NCBI RefSeq assembly: GCF_002909255.1
Contig: NZ_PIOB01000008.1
Location: forward strand, 124,001-188,000
DNA: 64,000 nt
Reading direction: 5' to 3'
Source of the DNA: Arenibacter hampyeongensis
GTDB lineage: Bacteria; Bacteroidota; Bacteroidia; Flavobacteriales; Flavobacteriaceae
The notes beneath the pieces were generated by a model, which did not search any database, was not told the origin of the DNA, and was given only the letters and a program-made list of their open reading frames with translations. Below, piece after piece: positions 25,444 through 35,167 of the stretch (position 1 is the first letter of the stretch; each line of letters opens with the position of its first letter). Made by a program: the position numbers and the translations under genes.

Positions 25444-27420
25444 TTATTTCTTATTTGTGGTTTGTGTTATTTTGTCGGATGCTTTTTTTTCAATTTTGTG
25501 CAATCCATAATCCACATATAGTTTTATGATGGCAGCAACGGACCAAGCCTGGTGAATGCATCCCTTTCCTTCCGCTGGTTCCGTGCCGTTAAAAATCTCG
25601 GAAATACAGTGAATGCCATTTTGGAAATAGAAGTGCTGCTTTAATTGTTCCAATTGGGACAGGACCTTTTTTTTATTCTCCAAGGAGGTCCCATATATTT
25701 TAAAATACGCCTCAAAATATTCATAAAGTAAAAAAGGCCAAACGGTTCCTTGATGATAAGCATGGTCACGTGACCATTGATTTCCTTCGTAAAGGGGTTT
25801 GAATTCAGGGTCGTTCGGGTCCAAGGTGCGAAGTCCAAATGGGGTATAAAGCCTATGTTTCACCGCTTCAAATATGGACTTTTGTTGTTCAAGATTTAAA
25901 ACGGTGAATGGTAGGCTAAGGCAATATATTTGATTGGGACGGAAGGTGTTGTCCTGCGAAACACCAGGGATAATTACATCATATAAAGTGCCTTGGGGAT
26001 TGGTGAAATATTTCGTAAAATTGGATTCAAACCGACCAATTAAACTCAAATAACAGGCTTCAATTTCAACTTCAAGAACCCTACAGAAATTCTCATAAAT
26101 CTTAAGTGCACTATACCAAAGAGCATTGATCTCTACCGGACAGCCTATTCTTGGGGTAATAACCTTTCCTCCCACGATGGCGTCCATCCAGGTAAGTTGA
26201 ACATTGGCCTCCCCTCCATAAATAAACCCTTCTTCAGTTATATGAATATTGTAACGGGCACCGGAAATATGTTGGTCCAAAATATTTTTCAATATTGAAA
26301 TATGGCTTTTTAGGAATGGGAGGTCTTTGAATTTTTGATGGTAATCATGGCTGGCCACAAATAGCCATAAGGTTGCGTCAATAGTATTATAATCAACAGG
26401 GTCTTTGGCGTTATCGGGAAATCGGTCAGGTATCATACCCTGATCTACACTATTGAAAAAGGTATTCAATATAGAATTGGATAACGCTTTTTTGCCAGTG
26501 GCGATGGTTAATCCCCGCATAGCGATCATGGTATCCCTTCCCCAATCCGTAAACCAGTGATAGCCGGCAATGATAGACATGCCATTGGTAGATTTTCTAT
26601 GGACCAAAAACTGCTCTCCCGATGCCATAAGGTCTTTGAAAAACCCGGCCTGAAGTTTATAATTTTGTGATGTTGATTTTTTGTTGTGAATGGAAAGAAA
26701 ATCTTTAATTCCTTTTTTTACCATATCTTCTTCAACTGTAAAGTAAAGGCTAAGATCTTCTCCGGGCAGCAGCTCATGAACGAGATATCCAATCCTATAA
26801 TAGTCGCAGACAGACCCAAGGCCACGGGCTTTACCCTTTGGAAGTATAATATTATTAAACCAACAACGGTCTTCATAATACTGTCCTGCTGTCCACCCAG
26901 TAAAAACCGGATGGCTTCCATATTCGGGGAAAGTTTTTAAATGTCCTTCCTTAAACTCTGTAAAAAAGTTATAACAATTAGCTTCGTGAAAGGTAGTATG
27001 AAAGTCATTATAGGCGTAGAGTGGATGTAATTCCAAAACTATTGGTATTTTTCCATTATTGGTATATGTCACTACCGTGGTGTTGGACCCGGGTACCATT
27101 TTTACATTTTTAAGCAAATCCCATTCACTACCTGCAAATTGCCAGGTAGGAGTGGGGTTAACCTCAAAGTTCTTTAAATAGTGACAGCCATCAGGGAAAA
27201 CCACTTTGGGATATTGATTGGTTGATAAATTATGATATTGACCATCTAAAAGGACACGTTCCTCTATTTTGGCAACAAACACCATTCTATCTGTAGGTGG
27301 TTCAAGAGCAGCTACCAATAGGCCATGATATTGTCTAGTATTGGCACCGTTCACAGCCCCAGAGGCATAACCGCCCAGTCCGTTCGTAACCAACCATTCC
27401 TTGTTAAAAAGATCCTTCAA
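25444..27420 (-). CDS. Glycogen debranching enzyme / amylo-alpha-1,6-glucosidase, TTG start
   Basis: A 658-residue enzyme with the bacterial GDE N-terminal domain (EWLVTNGLGGYASG, ANTRQYHGLLVA) and a GDE-C (alpha/alpha)6-barrel from about 270 (YHWFTDWGRDTMIAMRGL, then QWSRDHAYHQGTVWPFLL). It hydrolyses alpha-1,6 branch points in glycogen-like glucans. The family N-terminus begins at once, so the TTG at 27420 (7 bp after the upstream stop) must serve as start: an in-frame TAA closes the frame upstream and the next Met is residue 46. It is translationally close to the GH63-like gene. There is no signal peptide, so it is cytoplasmic. Confidence 0.88.
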   Translation of the reverse strand: MKDLFNKEWLVTNGLGGYASGAVNGANTRQYHGLLVAALEPPTDRMVFVAKIEERVLLDGQYHNLSTNQYPKVVFPDGCHYLKNFEVNPTPTWQFAGSEWDLLKNVKMVPGSNTTVVTYTNNGKIPIVLELHPLYAYNDFHTTFHEANCYNFFTEFKEGHLKTFPEYGSHPVFTGWTAGQYYEDRCWFNNIILPKGKARGLGSVCDYYRIGYLVHELLPGEDLSLYFTVEEDMVKKGIKDFLSIHNKKSTSQNYKLQAGFFKDLMASGEQFLVHRKSTNGMSIIAGYHWFTDWGRDTMIAMRGLTIATGKKALSNSILNTFFNSVDQGMIPDRFPDNAKDPVDYNTIDATLWLFVASHDYHQKFKDLPFLKSHISILKNILDQHISGARYNIHITEEGFIYGGEANVQLTWMDAIVGGKVITPRIGCPVEINALWYSALKIYENFCRVLEVEIEACYLSLIGRFESNFTKYFTNPQGTLYDVIIPGVSQDNTFRPNQIYCLSLPFTVLNLEQQKSIFEAVKHRLYTPFGLRTLDPNDPEFKPLYEGNQWSRDHAYHQGTVWPFLLYEYFEAYFKIYGTSLENKKKVLSQLEQLKQHFYFQNGIHCISEIFNGTEPAEGKGCIHQAWSVAAIIKLYVDYGLHKIEKKASDKITQTTNKK

Positions 27421-27427
27421 ATTACTA

Positions 27428-30064
27428 TTATATTTCTTCCATTAAATTTGCTACCAAAGCGGTCCATCCGGTCTGATGTGAGGCCCCAACACCTCTACCA
27501 CTATCTCCATGAAAATACTCATAGAATAGGATAAGGTCCTTAAAATGAGGGTCTTGGTACTTTTCTTTGTGCAAAAGGTGAATGGGCCTGTTACCATCAG
27601 CGTCCTTTTCAAAGAGTTTAATCAATCTCCTTCCAATTTCATCACTAATATCTTTTAAATTCATCGTCTTGCCGTTTCCGGTCGGGTAGGTGAATTTTAA
27701 CTTGTTCCCAAAATAGCTGTCATATTCCCTTAGGGAATTAATAAATAAATAGTTCATTGGCATCCAAATTGGCCCTCGCCAGTTGGAGTTCCCACCAAAA
27801 ATCCCAGTAGTGGATTCTGCAGGTTCATAATTTATTCCGTAAGTAGTTCCATCTATGTTGATGGTATAAGGATTTTCATGTACCTTGGATAGGGAACGGA
27901 TGCCGTATTTGGAAAGAAATTCCTTTTCGTCCAAAATGCTTCCGATCAATTTCTGCAAGCGCTCTTTTGGTACCAAGGACAATAATACATCCTTGTCTTT
28001 CGAGTATTCTTCCATAACCTGATATTTAGCGTTCTCTATACGGTGTCTACGAAACCACTCCATACTTTTTCTAAATCTCGGAAGTTTATCCAGATATTCC
28101 TTTTTTATGTTCAATACCGCTGTAAGCGATAATAATCCGGAAATGGAACGCACTTTAATGGGCATGGATTCCCCATTGGGGAATATCAACTTATCATAGA
28201 AGAAACCTTCGCTTTCATCCCAAGATCCGTTATAGTCCTGACTTATATTATTCAAGGCTTCCGCGATAAAGACAAAATGGCCAAAGTACTTCATGGTCAT
28301 ATCCTCAAAAGATATGTCTTCCAATGCTATTTCAAGTGCCATCTCCAACATGTTTAGACAATATAAGGCCATCCAGGAGGTTCCGTCTACTTGTTCCAAG
28401 ACCCCACCTCCTGGAATATCATGGCTACGATCAAAGACACCTATATTATCCAGGCCTAGAAATCCTCCTTCAAAAACATTGTTTTCAAGACTATCTTCCC
28501 TGTTTACCCACCACGTAAAATTTAGGGCCAATTTGTTGAACATTCGTTTTAGGAAGGTAAGATCTCCTTTGCCTGTCCTCTTTTTTTCGATTTGATAAAC
28601 CTGAAGGGAGGCCCAGGCTTGGACTGGGGGGTTGACATCGCTGAAATTCCATTCATAGGCAGGAATCTGTCCGTTGGGTGCCATATACCATTCTTTTGTA
28701 AATAACAACAGTTGATCTTTGGCAAAACTGGAATCGACCAAAGCTAGGCTAACACAATGGAATGCGGTGTCCCAGGCTGCAAACCAAGGATATTCCCATT
28801 TGTCCGGCATGGCAAGAATATCATGGTTCCTTAATGTCTTCCAATTATTGTTTCTTCCGTTAAAACGATTCGGTGGGGGAGGCATTTCTTTATGGTCTCC
28901 GTTCAGCCACCTTTCCACTTCGTAATTGTAATATTGTTTGGACCATAAAAGTCCGGCGATAGCCTGCTTTTGTGTTTCTTTAGCTTCTTTGGAAGCCGTT
29001 TTAAAAGTGGCGTCAAGGAATTCTTGGGATTCTTGGATTCTTTTTGAAAAGGCAGTATCAAATCCTTTATCGAAGGGGTCTTCCAAAGAGGAGGCGGTCA
29101 GCCTCAATTTAATTGTTTTTGTTTCCCCACCATTAAGGTGCATCTCGTAGAGGGGAGCAAATTTGGTGCCTTGATTATTTTTGGAAATTATGGAATAATC
29201 GTTGTTCACCACGGAATTATGAAAAAGATCTTTTTTAAAGGGATGATCATTGGGTTGTGCGTAGACCTTTTCCATATTGGTCTCATTCTCGGTAAATAAC
29301 AAACGGGAAGGTTCTTCAAAATAAAGATTGTAATTGCCTACATAAATATGGTCAATAGAGACATAGGTTTGGCCATTATGACTTTGTTTTTTAATGAGGG
29401 GTTTTTTTGGCATCCCTACAAAACTCCATAAGTTCCTGGTCCAAAGGGTGGGAAGAACATGTATGGGTGCCGGTTTGGAACTCCTGTTGCTGATAGATAT
29501 CTTTATGAGAATATCTTCATTGTCCGCCTTGGCATATTCCGTAAAGACATCAAAATAGTCGTTGTTTTCGAAGATTCCGGTATCCAATAGCTCATACTCA
29601 AATTCGTTTTTTCCACGTTTTTTATTTTCCGCCACTAATTCTTTATACGGAAATGCATTCTGTGGATATTTATAAAGATGCTTCATATAGGAATGGGTAG
29701 GCGTATTCTCTAAATAGTAATACAATTCCTTCACATCCTCCCCGTGGTTACCTTGGGGCCCTGTTAAACCAAAAAGGCGCTCCTTTAAAATACCATCATT
29801 GCCATTCCACAAAGTAATACCAAAGCATATATTACAATATCTGTCGGAGATACCGGCTATACCATCTTCTCCCCATCTATAGGCTCTACTGCGGGAATCT
29901 TCGTGGGAAAAATAGTTCCAGGCATCTCCATCCGGACTGTAATCTTCCCTAACTGTCCCCCATTGCCGCTCGCTTAAATAGGGACCCCATTTATGCCAAT
30001 CCTTTACTTTCGATCGGGAATCTTCCAATCGCTTTTGTTCCTTGGTTGCTCTATTTTTAGTCAT
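27428..30064 (-). CDS. GH63-like glucosidase / MGH1-like glycoside hydrolase
   Basis: An 878-residue cytoplasmic glycoside hydrolase. Motifs: GPYLSERQWGTVREDYSPDG and YRWGEDGIAGISD at the N-terminus, then an (alpha/alpha)6 barrel with EYPWFAAWDTAFH, DGTSWMALYCLNMLEM, NWRGPIWMPMNYL and ASHQTGWTALVA at the C-terminus. It belongs to the GH63/MGH1-like group that cleaves alpha-glucosides or mannosylglycerate-like compounds; the substrate here is not certain. It is paired with the debranching enzyme, which suggests intracellular glycogen or alpha-glucoside breakdown. Confidence 0.88.
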   Translation of the reverse strand: MTKNRATKEQKRLEDSRSKVKDWHKWGPYLSERQWGTVREDYSPDGDAWNYFSHEDSRSRAYRWGEDGIAGISDRYCNICFGITLWNGNDGILKERLFGLTGPQGNHGEDVKELYYYLENTPTHSYMKHLYKYPQNAFPYKELVAENKKRGKNEFEYELLDTGIFENNDYFDVFTEYAKADNEDILIKISISNRSSKPAPIHVLPTLWTRNLWSFVGMPKKPLIKKQSHNGQTYVSIDHIYVGNYNLYFEEPSRLLFTENETNMEKVYAQPNDHPFKKDLFHNSVVNNDYSIISKNNQGTKFAPLYEMHLNGGETKTIKLRLTASSLEDPFDKGFDTAFSKRIQESQEFLDATFKTASKEAKETQKQAIAGLLWSKQYYNYEVERWLNGDHKEMPPPPNRFNGRNNNWKTLRNHDILAMPDKWEYPWFAAWDTAFHCVSLALVDSSFAKDQLLLFTKEWYMAPNGQIPAYEWNFSDVNPPVQAWASLQVYQIEKKRTGKGDLTFLKRMFNKLALNFTWWVNREDSLENNVFEGGFLGLDNIGVFDRSHDIPGGGVLEQVDGTSWMALYCLNMLEMALEIALEDISFEDMTMKYFGHFVFIAEALNNISQDYNGSWDESEGFFYDKLIFPNGESMPIKVRSISGLLSLTAVLNIKKEYLDKLPRFRKSMEWFRRHRIENAKYQVMEEYSKDKDVLLSLVPKERLQKLIGSILDEKEFLSKYGIRSLSKVHENPYTINIDGTTYGINYEPAESTTGIFGGNSNWRGPIWMPMNYLFINSLREYDSYFGNKLKFTYPTGNGKTMNLKDISDEIGRRLIKLFEKDADGNRPIHLLHKEKYQDPHFKDLILFYEYFHGDSGRGVGASHQTGWTALVANLMEEI

Positions 30065-30256
30065 TTAATTATGGCCATATATAAGTATAAGTCTGCCGAA
30101 CAATATATTGTGCATTTTGGCACCTTAAATACACAATTAAAGATAGTATATGTTTAACACATTTTTAACCTGCCAATGGTTTAATTAGCAACTTTAATGG
30201 CATTTTTTTTGTAGCTAATTATCTCAATAAAGGAAGTTTAATTAAAATTTTTAAAG

Positions 30257-30766
30257 ATGAAAAAATTTGTGTTCGCCCTATTGTTGGGCTTTTTGGTGCT
30301 TGGCTGCCAAGCACAGAACGACCAAAACAAATCTAAAGGTGATTTGGCAGAAAAAAACAGGGACAGTCTTTCTGTTGATAAACCAAAAATAAGCTGGAAG
30401 GTGGATAAAGAATATGACGAGGAGGGAAATGTTATAGGCTATGATTCCATTTATTCCTTCTCCTACGACAATCTTGGGAACTTGCACAAGGATATGAATT
30501 TGGATAGTATTATGAATTCAATGAAGTTTTTTTCCCAAGGCAATTTATCATCCTTTTTTCAAGATCACGATTTAGGTCGGTTTTTTGAAAAGGATTCCCT
30601 GATGAACGGAAACCAATATTTTGATGATTTTTTTGAAAGACAGCGAGCCAATAATTTTTCGGATATGCGGCAATTATTCCAGCAAATGGATTCCCTTCAG
30701 AATATGATGATGGAGAAACATCGGAATTTTATGCCCGATGAAACTAAAGGTAAATCCAAAATATAG
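30257..30766 (+). CDS. Unknown lipoprotein
   Basis: A 169-residue protein with a signal peptide and lipobox (VLGCQAQ, Cys17). The mature part is very acidic and Asn/Gln-rich, with repeated hydrophobic-Phe clusters (SMKFFSQGNLSSFFQDHD, then FDDFFERQ and MRQLFQQMDSLQNMMMEKH). I recognise no domain. It is a single gene between the glucosidase (divergent) and a Gfo/Idh gene. The function is unknown. Confidence 0.72.
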   Translation: MKKFVFALLLGFLVLGCQAQNDQNKSKGDLAEKNRDSLSVDKPKISWKVDKEYDEEGNVIGYDSIYSFSYDNLGNLHKDMNLDSIMNSMKFFSQGNLSSFFQDHDLGRFFEKDSLMNGNQYFDDFFERQRANNFSDMRQLFQQMDSLQNMMMEKHRNFMPDETKGKSKI

Positions 30767-31009
30767 GGAAGCTGACGTCTTAAGGGAAAGCATGTAAGTA
30801 GGCTTTTTTTTTGATGCAAAGTAAATCAATCGCTGCTATTCTACGATAATAATGAATATTTAACATAATTCATACCATTCTGTAAAAATGTACATTGTAC
30901 GTTTCCAAATTAATCTCTATCTTGACCACCCGTACTTGTCCCAATATTATGGAACAGGTCACAGCATATTTAATTATTAACTGTAAAAACTAATCAAATT
31001 AGTAAAGCC

Positions 31010-32326
31010 ATGACCAATATTAAAAATAGTAGAAGAGATTTCGTTAAAAGCACTGCCTTGGTATCGGGGGCAATAATTTTACCTACCATGCAAATGAATG
31101 CTATGGTTAATGTAGCTAACGATAAGAAATTAAAGATAGCCTTGATCGGTTGCGGTGGTCGTGGTACAGGTGCTGCCCAACATGCCTTGCAAGCAGATCC
31201 GAATGTGGAATTGGTGGCTATGGCCGATGCTTTTGAAGATAGGTTACAAGGAAGTTTAATGAACTTGCAAAAGGAATTTAAAGATACTAAGAAAGTAAAT
31301 GTGCCCAAGGCAAATCAATTCGTAGGTTTTGATGGAGCGGAAAAGGCAATAGATATGGCAGACGTAGTTATCTTGGCCACTCCTCCAGGATTTAGACCAC
31401 AGCATTTTGAATATGCCGTTAACGCTGGTAAGCATGTATTTATGGAAAAGCCAGTGGCTACAGATATACCTGGAGTAAGGAAGGTATTGGCAGCTGCACA
31501 AGTTGCAAAGGATAAAAAGTTAAATGTAGTGGTAGGTCTTCAAAGACATTATCAGGACAATTATTTAGCGGGTATACAACAAATAAAGGATAATAAGATT
31601 GGAAAAATAGTGTCTGGCCAAGTTTATTGGAACAGCGGTGGAGTTTGGGTTAGAGAGAGACAGCCAGGACAATCGGAATTGGAATACCAAATGCGCAATT
31701 GGTACTATTTTAATTGGTTGTGTGGAGATCATATTTTGGAACAGCACATTCATAACATTGATGTTGCCAATTGGTTTATTGGAGAGTATCCAATTTCTGC
31801 CCAAGGGTTTGGCGGCAGACAAGTAAGAACTGGAAAGGACCATGGTGAAATTTTTGATCATCATTTTGTAGAATACACTTACCCAAGCGGTGCGGTAATC
31901 GCCAGTCAATGTCGTCATATGCCAGAGACCATGAGCAGGGTATCAGAAACTTTTCAAGGTACTAAAGGAACTATTGAAACTTACGGGGATAATACTTTTA
32001 TAAAGAATTACGATGGAGGGGAAATATTTACCCATCGTGGTAAGGATGATCCAAACCCTTACCAAGTGGAGCACATTAAACTTTTCGAATCTATCAGGAA
32101 TAAGGGAGTTATTACTGATGCCGAGAATGGAGCAATGAGCACTATGAGTGCCATTGTTGGTAGAATGGCTACCTATTCCGGCCAAGTAATTAAATGGGAA
32201 GAGGCTATGACATCCAATATCGACCTTGCACCGGATAACTTGACTTGGGATTCACCGGCACCGGTTCAACCCAATGCGGATGGTACTTATAATATACCAA
32301 TTCCAGGAAAGACCGTAGTGATCTAA
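31010..32326 (+). CDS. Tat-exported Gfo/Idh/MocA oxidoreductase
   Basis: A 438-residue NAD(P)-dependent oxidoreductase with a twin-arginine signal (SRRDFVKSTALVSGAIILP). It has the Rossmann motif KIALIGCGGRGTGAAQHAL, VVILATPPGFRPQHFEYAV and the catalytic-loop Lys in FMEKPVATD. The central domain includes WLCGDHILEQHIHNIDVANW. Sugar-oxidoreductases of this type are frequent near carbohydrate loci. It is convergent with the PUL's last minus-strand gene, and a strong terminator separates them. The substrate is unknown. Confidence 0.88.
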   Translation: MTNIKNSRRDFVKSTALVSGAIILPTMQMNAMVNVANDKKLKIALIGCGGRGTGAAQHALQADPNVELVAMADAFEDRLQGSLMNLQKEFKDTKKVNVPKANQFVGFDGAEKAIDMADVVILATPPGFRPQHFEYAVNAGKHVFMEKPVATDIPGVRKVLAAAQVAKDKKLNVVVGLQRHYQDNYLAGIQQIKDNKIGKIVSGQVYWNSGGVWVRERQPGQSELEYQMRNWYYFNWLCGDHILEQHIHNIDVANWFIGEYPISAQGFGGRQVRTGKDHGEIFDHHFVEYTYPSGAVIASQCRHMPETMSRVSETFQGTKGTIETYGDNTFIKNYDGGEIFTHRGKDDPNPYQVEHIKLFESIRNKGVITDAENGAMSTMSAIVGRMATYSGQVIKWEEAMTSNIDLAPDNLTWDSPAPVQPNADGTYNIPIPGKTVVI

Positions 32327-32350
32327 TTAGTAGTTTCAGTTAATATAGAA

Positions 32351-32390
32351 TCCCAATTTTTCTTAAATATTTAAGAAAAATTGGGATTTT
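32351..32390. terminator. Rho-independent terminator between convergent genes
   Basis: Perfect 16-bp stem (32351-32366 with 32371-32386) closed by ATAT, followed by a T-run (TTTTTT from 32387). The AT-rich ends make it work for both strands, serving the oxidoreductase (plus) and the PhoD-like gene (minus). Confidence 0.88.
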
Positions 32391-32414
32391 TTATGAGACC
32401 CAAAGCGACATATA

Positions 32415-35033
32415 TTACATAAGGTCAATTTCCAAAACCTTTTTATTTACCGTTCTTGCCCTGATATTTTTTAAGGTCTTACTTTTATTGTTTTCCACAT
32501 CCTGGATTACAATGGTATATTTTCCTTGATAGAAGACTTTGGGGACAAAAGTGTTTGTTGCCAAGCGAATTGAATAAACTAGCTGGTCGTTTTGATCGAA
32601 AACCGAAATCACCGGCTTGAGTTTTTCTGCAACTTTTATTAAAGGTAACCAAGCCACTGCTTTACGACCATAATTGTCATCTTGTTTTATAGTGATAGGC
32701 CACCCTGGAAATTGTTCATCTTTACTGCTATTGGGGTCGGCATATCTAGGCCAACATGCTGTTGTTATGGTTCTTTCTTTTTTGTTGAAGGTTACTAAGC
32801 CATATCCTGTGGCCCTATTGTGAACTATAGCGGGCTCAATCCCCGTGTTGAAAGGATTGCCTACGGCATGGACAGATATTTTATTCCCAAATCCGTCCTC
32901 ATGATTACCCACATAGGCGGGATTTTCATAGGTGTGTTCATCACTATTAACTTCCGGCCAGAATCTACGTGGCCAAATATTGTTCAACGCCGGCCCAGCA
33001 AAAGCGTAACCACTGTCGCCATGTTGATCGATCCCGTATTGGATAAAACTTCCCAAATGCTGATCGCCCGCAATATGAAAAGCAAAACATTTTCGAATGG
33101 CATTTACTGCCTTGTCCCTTTCATTGGCAGGCCAACCATTGGAGTCCATATCTACGGTGGGGACATCTCCCAATACATATTCCCCTTTTTTGGGAATAGG
33201 CAAGGAGGGAACCACATCATCATTGAGGGCAGTATTAGGCAAGGTCGCCACGGTGGCAAAATTGGTTTGGGAAAGAACCACTTTCATCTCTACACCATTG
33301 TTCCAATCTTGGGTCCAATGATCAATAAATTGATGTTGTCTTTTTCCCAAAAGTACAGCGTCTAGATCTCGGTGTTGTTTTATATCAAATTCTTGGTTTT
33401 GTATCCATCCATTTCTGACCTGGGCATCAGGAGGCAAAACATGCTTGGGGGCCGATTTAAACTTTCTGTCCTCCAAAATGGCAAAACTAATTCCGCCGTA
33501 GTTCCAAGTCGTATAATAAACGCCGATATTCTGTTGTACGGGGGTTGGGTCGTAGGGGTCCGGTAAATGGCTGGTCTGTGTAAACTGGACCATGTTCACC
33601 CATTCTGCGGGCATTTTATATCCACCTGAATCCTGTGCCAACATTCCATGTCCTTCACTGGTATCGGCCTTTTTTCCACTCTCTCCCCATACATTTCCGT
33701 GATACACATCGTGATCATCGGGGATAATGGCGCAGGGTTTGTGCCTAAACAATTCCCGGTAAGACCAACCGAACATCATCCATTTTCGTAGGTAATCCAA
33801 GCATAGGTCGTCCAATTCTGCGTTACGCTCGGCACCAAACCCCCCGGTGGCTTCGTAAAATTGGTCTCCCAGAAAAAGAATAATATCTGGGTCTAATTTG
33901 GAAACATTTTCATGAACGTCGTTGTCTGGAAAACCATAGTGGAAATTACAGCTAAAAACAGCAGCTGAAACTGCATCCTTATCCATTGGTTCTTGGGCTA
34001 TGGTCCCTTCATAAGTGTATTGGTGGGTTTCATTTTTTAATGGAATTTCGACCAAAATGCGATACGGAATATCCGTGTTGGCAGTCCAGTTATCCACTAC
34101 TAAGTTCACAGCTCTTCCAATATGCTCCAATTTTGTGTTTATTCTGGTTTTCCAAATTCCCTGTTCTTTGAATTGAAGCATTACGGAGTGCCCCTTAATC
34201 TCTTCTAAGGGAGCCAATTGTGCGGTTAGTTTCAGCTTGTTGTTGTGGAGGGTGTACTGTGCAAAGCAAATTGGACCGTATAATTGGTCTTTGTTAGAAA
34301 CAAGTTGGTCAGAAGATATACTCCAATGGGAAAATCCCACTGAGGGCTGGGATTGGATGTTTTTTTTCGTTTTTAAATCAGCGAGCAAGGCAAAATTGCC
34401 TTCAACACTTGTACCTTCTACTGCTATGTTTTCTTGGGCATGTATTAGTTGATCCGTTATGGGATCCAGTATCAGAACCTTTAATAGGTAATTGGTTTCA
34501 TAAGGCCTTAACGCTGCCACCAATTTGTATTTATCCGGTATTTGATTAAGGTTAGTTTCGAAGGTTTGATCTCCAACCAGCAGCTTACCATTTGGGTTAA
34601 GCCCTATATCCAGCCCTTTGCCAAAAACGGCGGCGGATCTGTAATCTTCAAAGGGACCCTTACACCCTAGTCGTATACCCAAACAACCTTCATCTCCCGG
34701 TAATTTTTTTTTATTCAGTAAGCTTATTTCTACACTGGCTGTCAGTGGCGATAAATCATTCGTTTTTTGAACAGTTAGAAGTTGCAGGTTTCTATTTTCA
34801 GCCGAAATATTACAAATAACCATTCCATCCTTGAGTCTCCAATCCTGCAACCTATTTCCCCAATATTCCGGACCCACCCATTTCATATTTGGCCAGTTGT
34901 GCCAATTGCTTTTAAATTGTATTTCTTCCAGCTGTTTTTCTTGGCCCACCATTCCTAATGGGAACGCCGAAGCGGAAAAACTGGGCAACAAGCTTCCTAG
35001 GGCAATGGTCTTGATATATTTTCGTCTGTTCAT
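32415..35033 (-). CDS. PhoD-like metallophosphatase (alkaline phosphatase D family), exported
   Basis: An 872-residue exported protein (Tat-like start NRRKYIKTIALGSLLP). A large N-terminal beta-rich region (about 40-340) precedes the PhoD metallophosphatase core: PDIILFLGDQFYE, AIIPDDHDVYHGNVWGE, KVVLSQTNFA and FHIAGDQHLGS supply the Asp/His/Asn metal ligands. A C-terminal beta domain follows. It cleaves phosphodiesters or phosphomonoesters. As last gene of the minus-strand arm of the PUL, it probably removes phosphate groups from the target glycan, though it could act in phosphate acquisition. Confidence 0.88.
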   Translation of the reverse strand: MNRRKYIKTIALGSLLPSFSASAFPLGMVGQEKQLEEIQFKSNWHNWPNMKWVGPEYWGNRLQDWRLKDGMVICNISAENRNLQLLTVQKTNDLSPLTASVEISLLNKKKLPGDEGCLGIRLGCKGPFEDYRSAAVFGKGLDIGLNPNGKLLVGDQTFETNLNQIPDKYKLVAALRPYETNYLLKVLILDPITDQLIHAQENIAVEGTSVEGNFALLADLKTKKNIQSQPSVGFSHWSISSDQLVSNKDQLYGPICFAQYTLHNNKLKLTAQLAPLEEIKGHSVMLQFKEQGIWKTRINTKLEHIGRAVNLVVDNWTANTDIPYRILVEIPLKNETHQYTYEGTIAQEPMDKDAVSAAVFSCNFHYGFPDNDVHENVSKLDPDIILFLGDQFYEATGGFGAERNAELDDLCLDYLRKWMMFGWSYRELFRHKPCAIIPDDHDVYHGNVWGESGKKADTSEGHGMLAQDSGGYKMPAEWVNMVQFTQTSHLPDPYDPTPVQQNIGVYYTTWNYGGISFAILEDRKFKSAPKHVLPPDAQVRNGWIQNQEFDIKQHRDLDAVLLGKRQHQFIDHWTQDWNNGVEMKVVLSQTNFATVATLPNTALNDDVVPSLPIPKKGEYVLGDVPTVDMDSNGWPANERDKAVNAIRKCFAFHIAGDQHLGSFIQYGIDQHGDSGYAFAGPALNNIWPRRFWPEVNSDEHTYENPAYVGNHEDGFGNKISVHAVGNPFNTGIEPAIVHNRATGYGLVTFNKKERTITTACWPRYADPNSSKDEQFPGWPITIKQDDNYGRKAVAWLPLIKVAEKLKPVISVFDQNDQLVYSIRLATNTFVPKVFYQGKYTIVIQDVENNKSKTLKNIRARTVNKKVLEIDLM

Positions 35034-35167
35034 GCTTTTTTATTTAATTGGGGTAAGTGTATTATCTCGGCATCCAAGTCTAAAAATAGATAAAAAAAAT
35101 GGTTTGTATTGGGAACCAAAGTAGCACCAAAACAAACCATTTATTAACGGTATTTTACAAGTTTACC

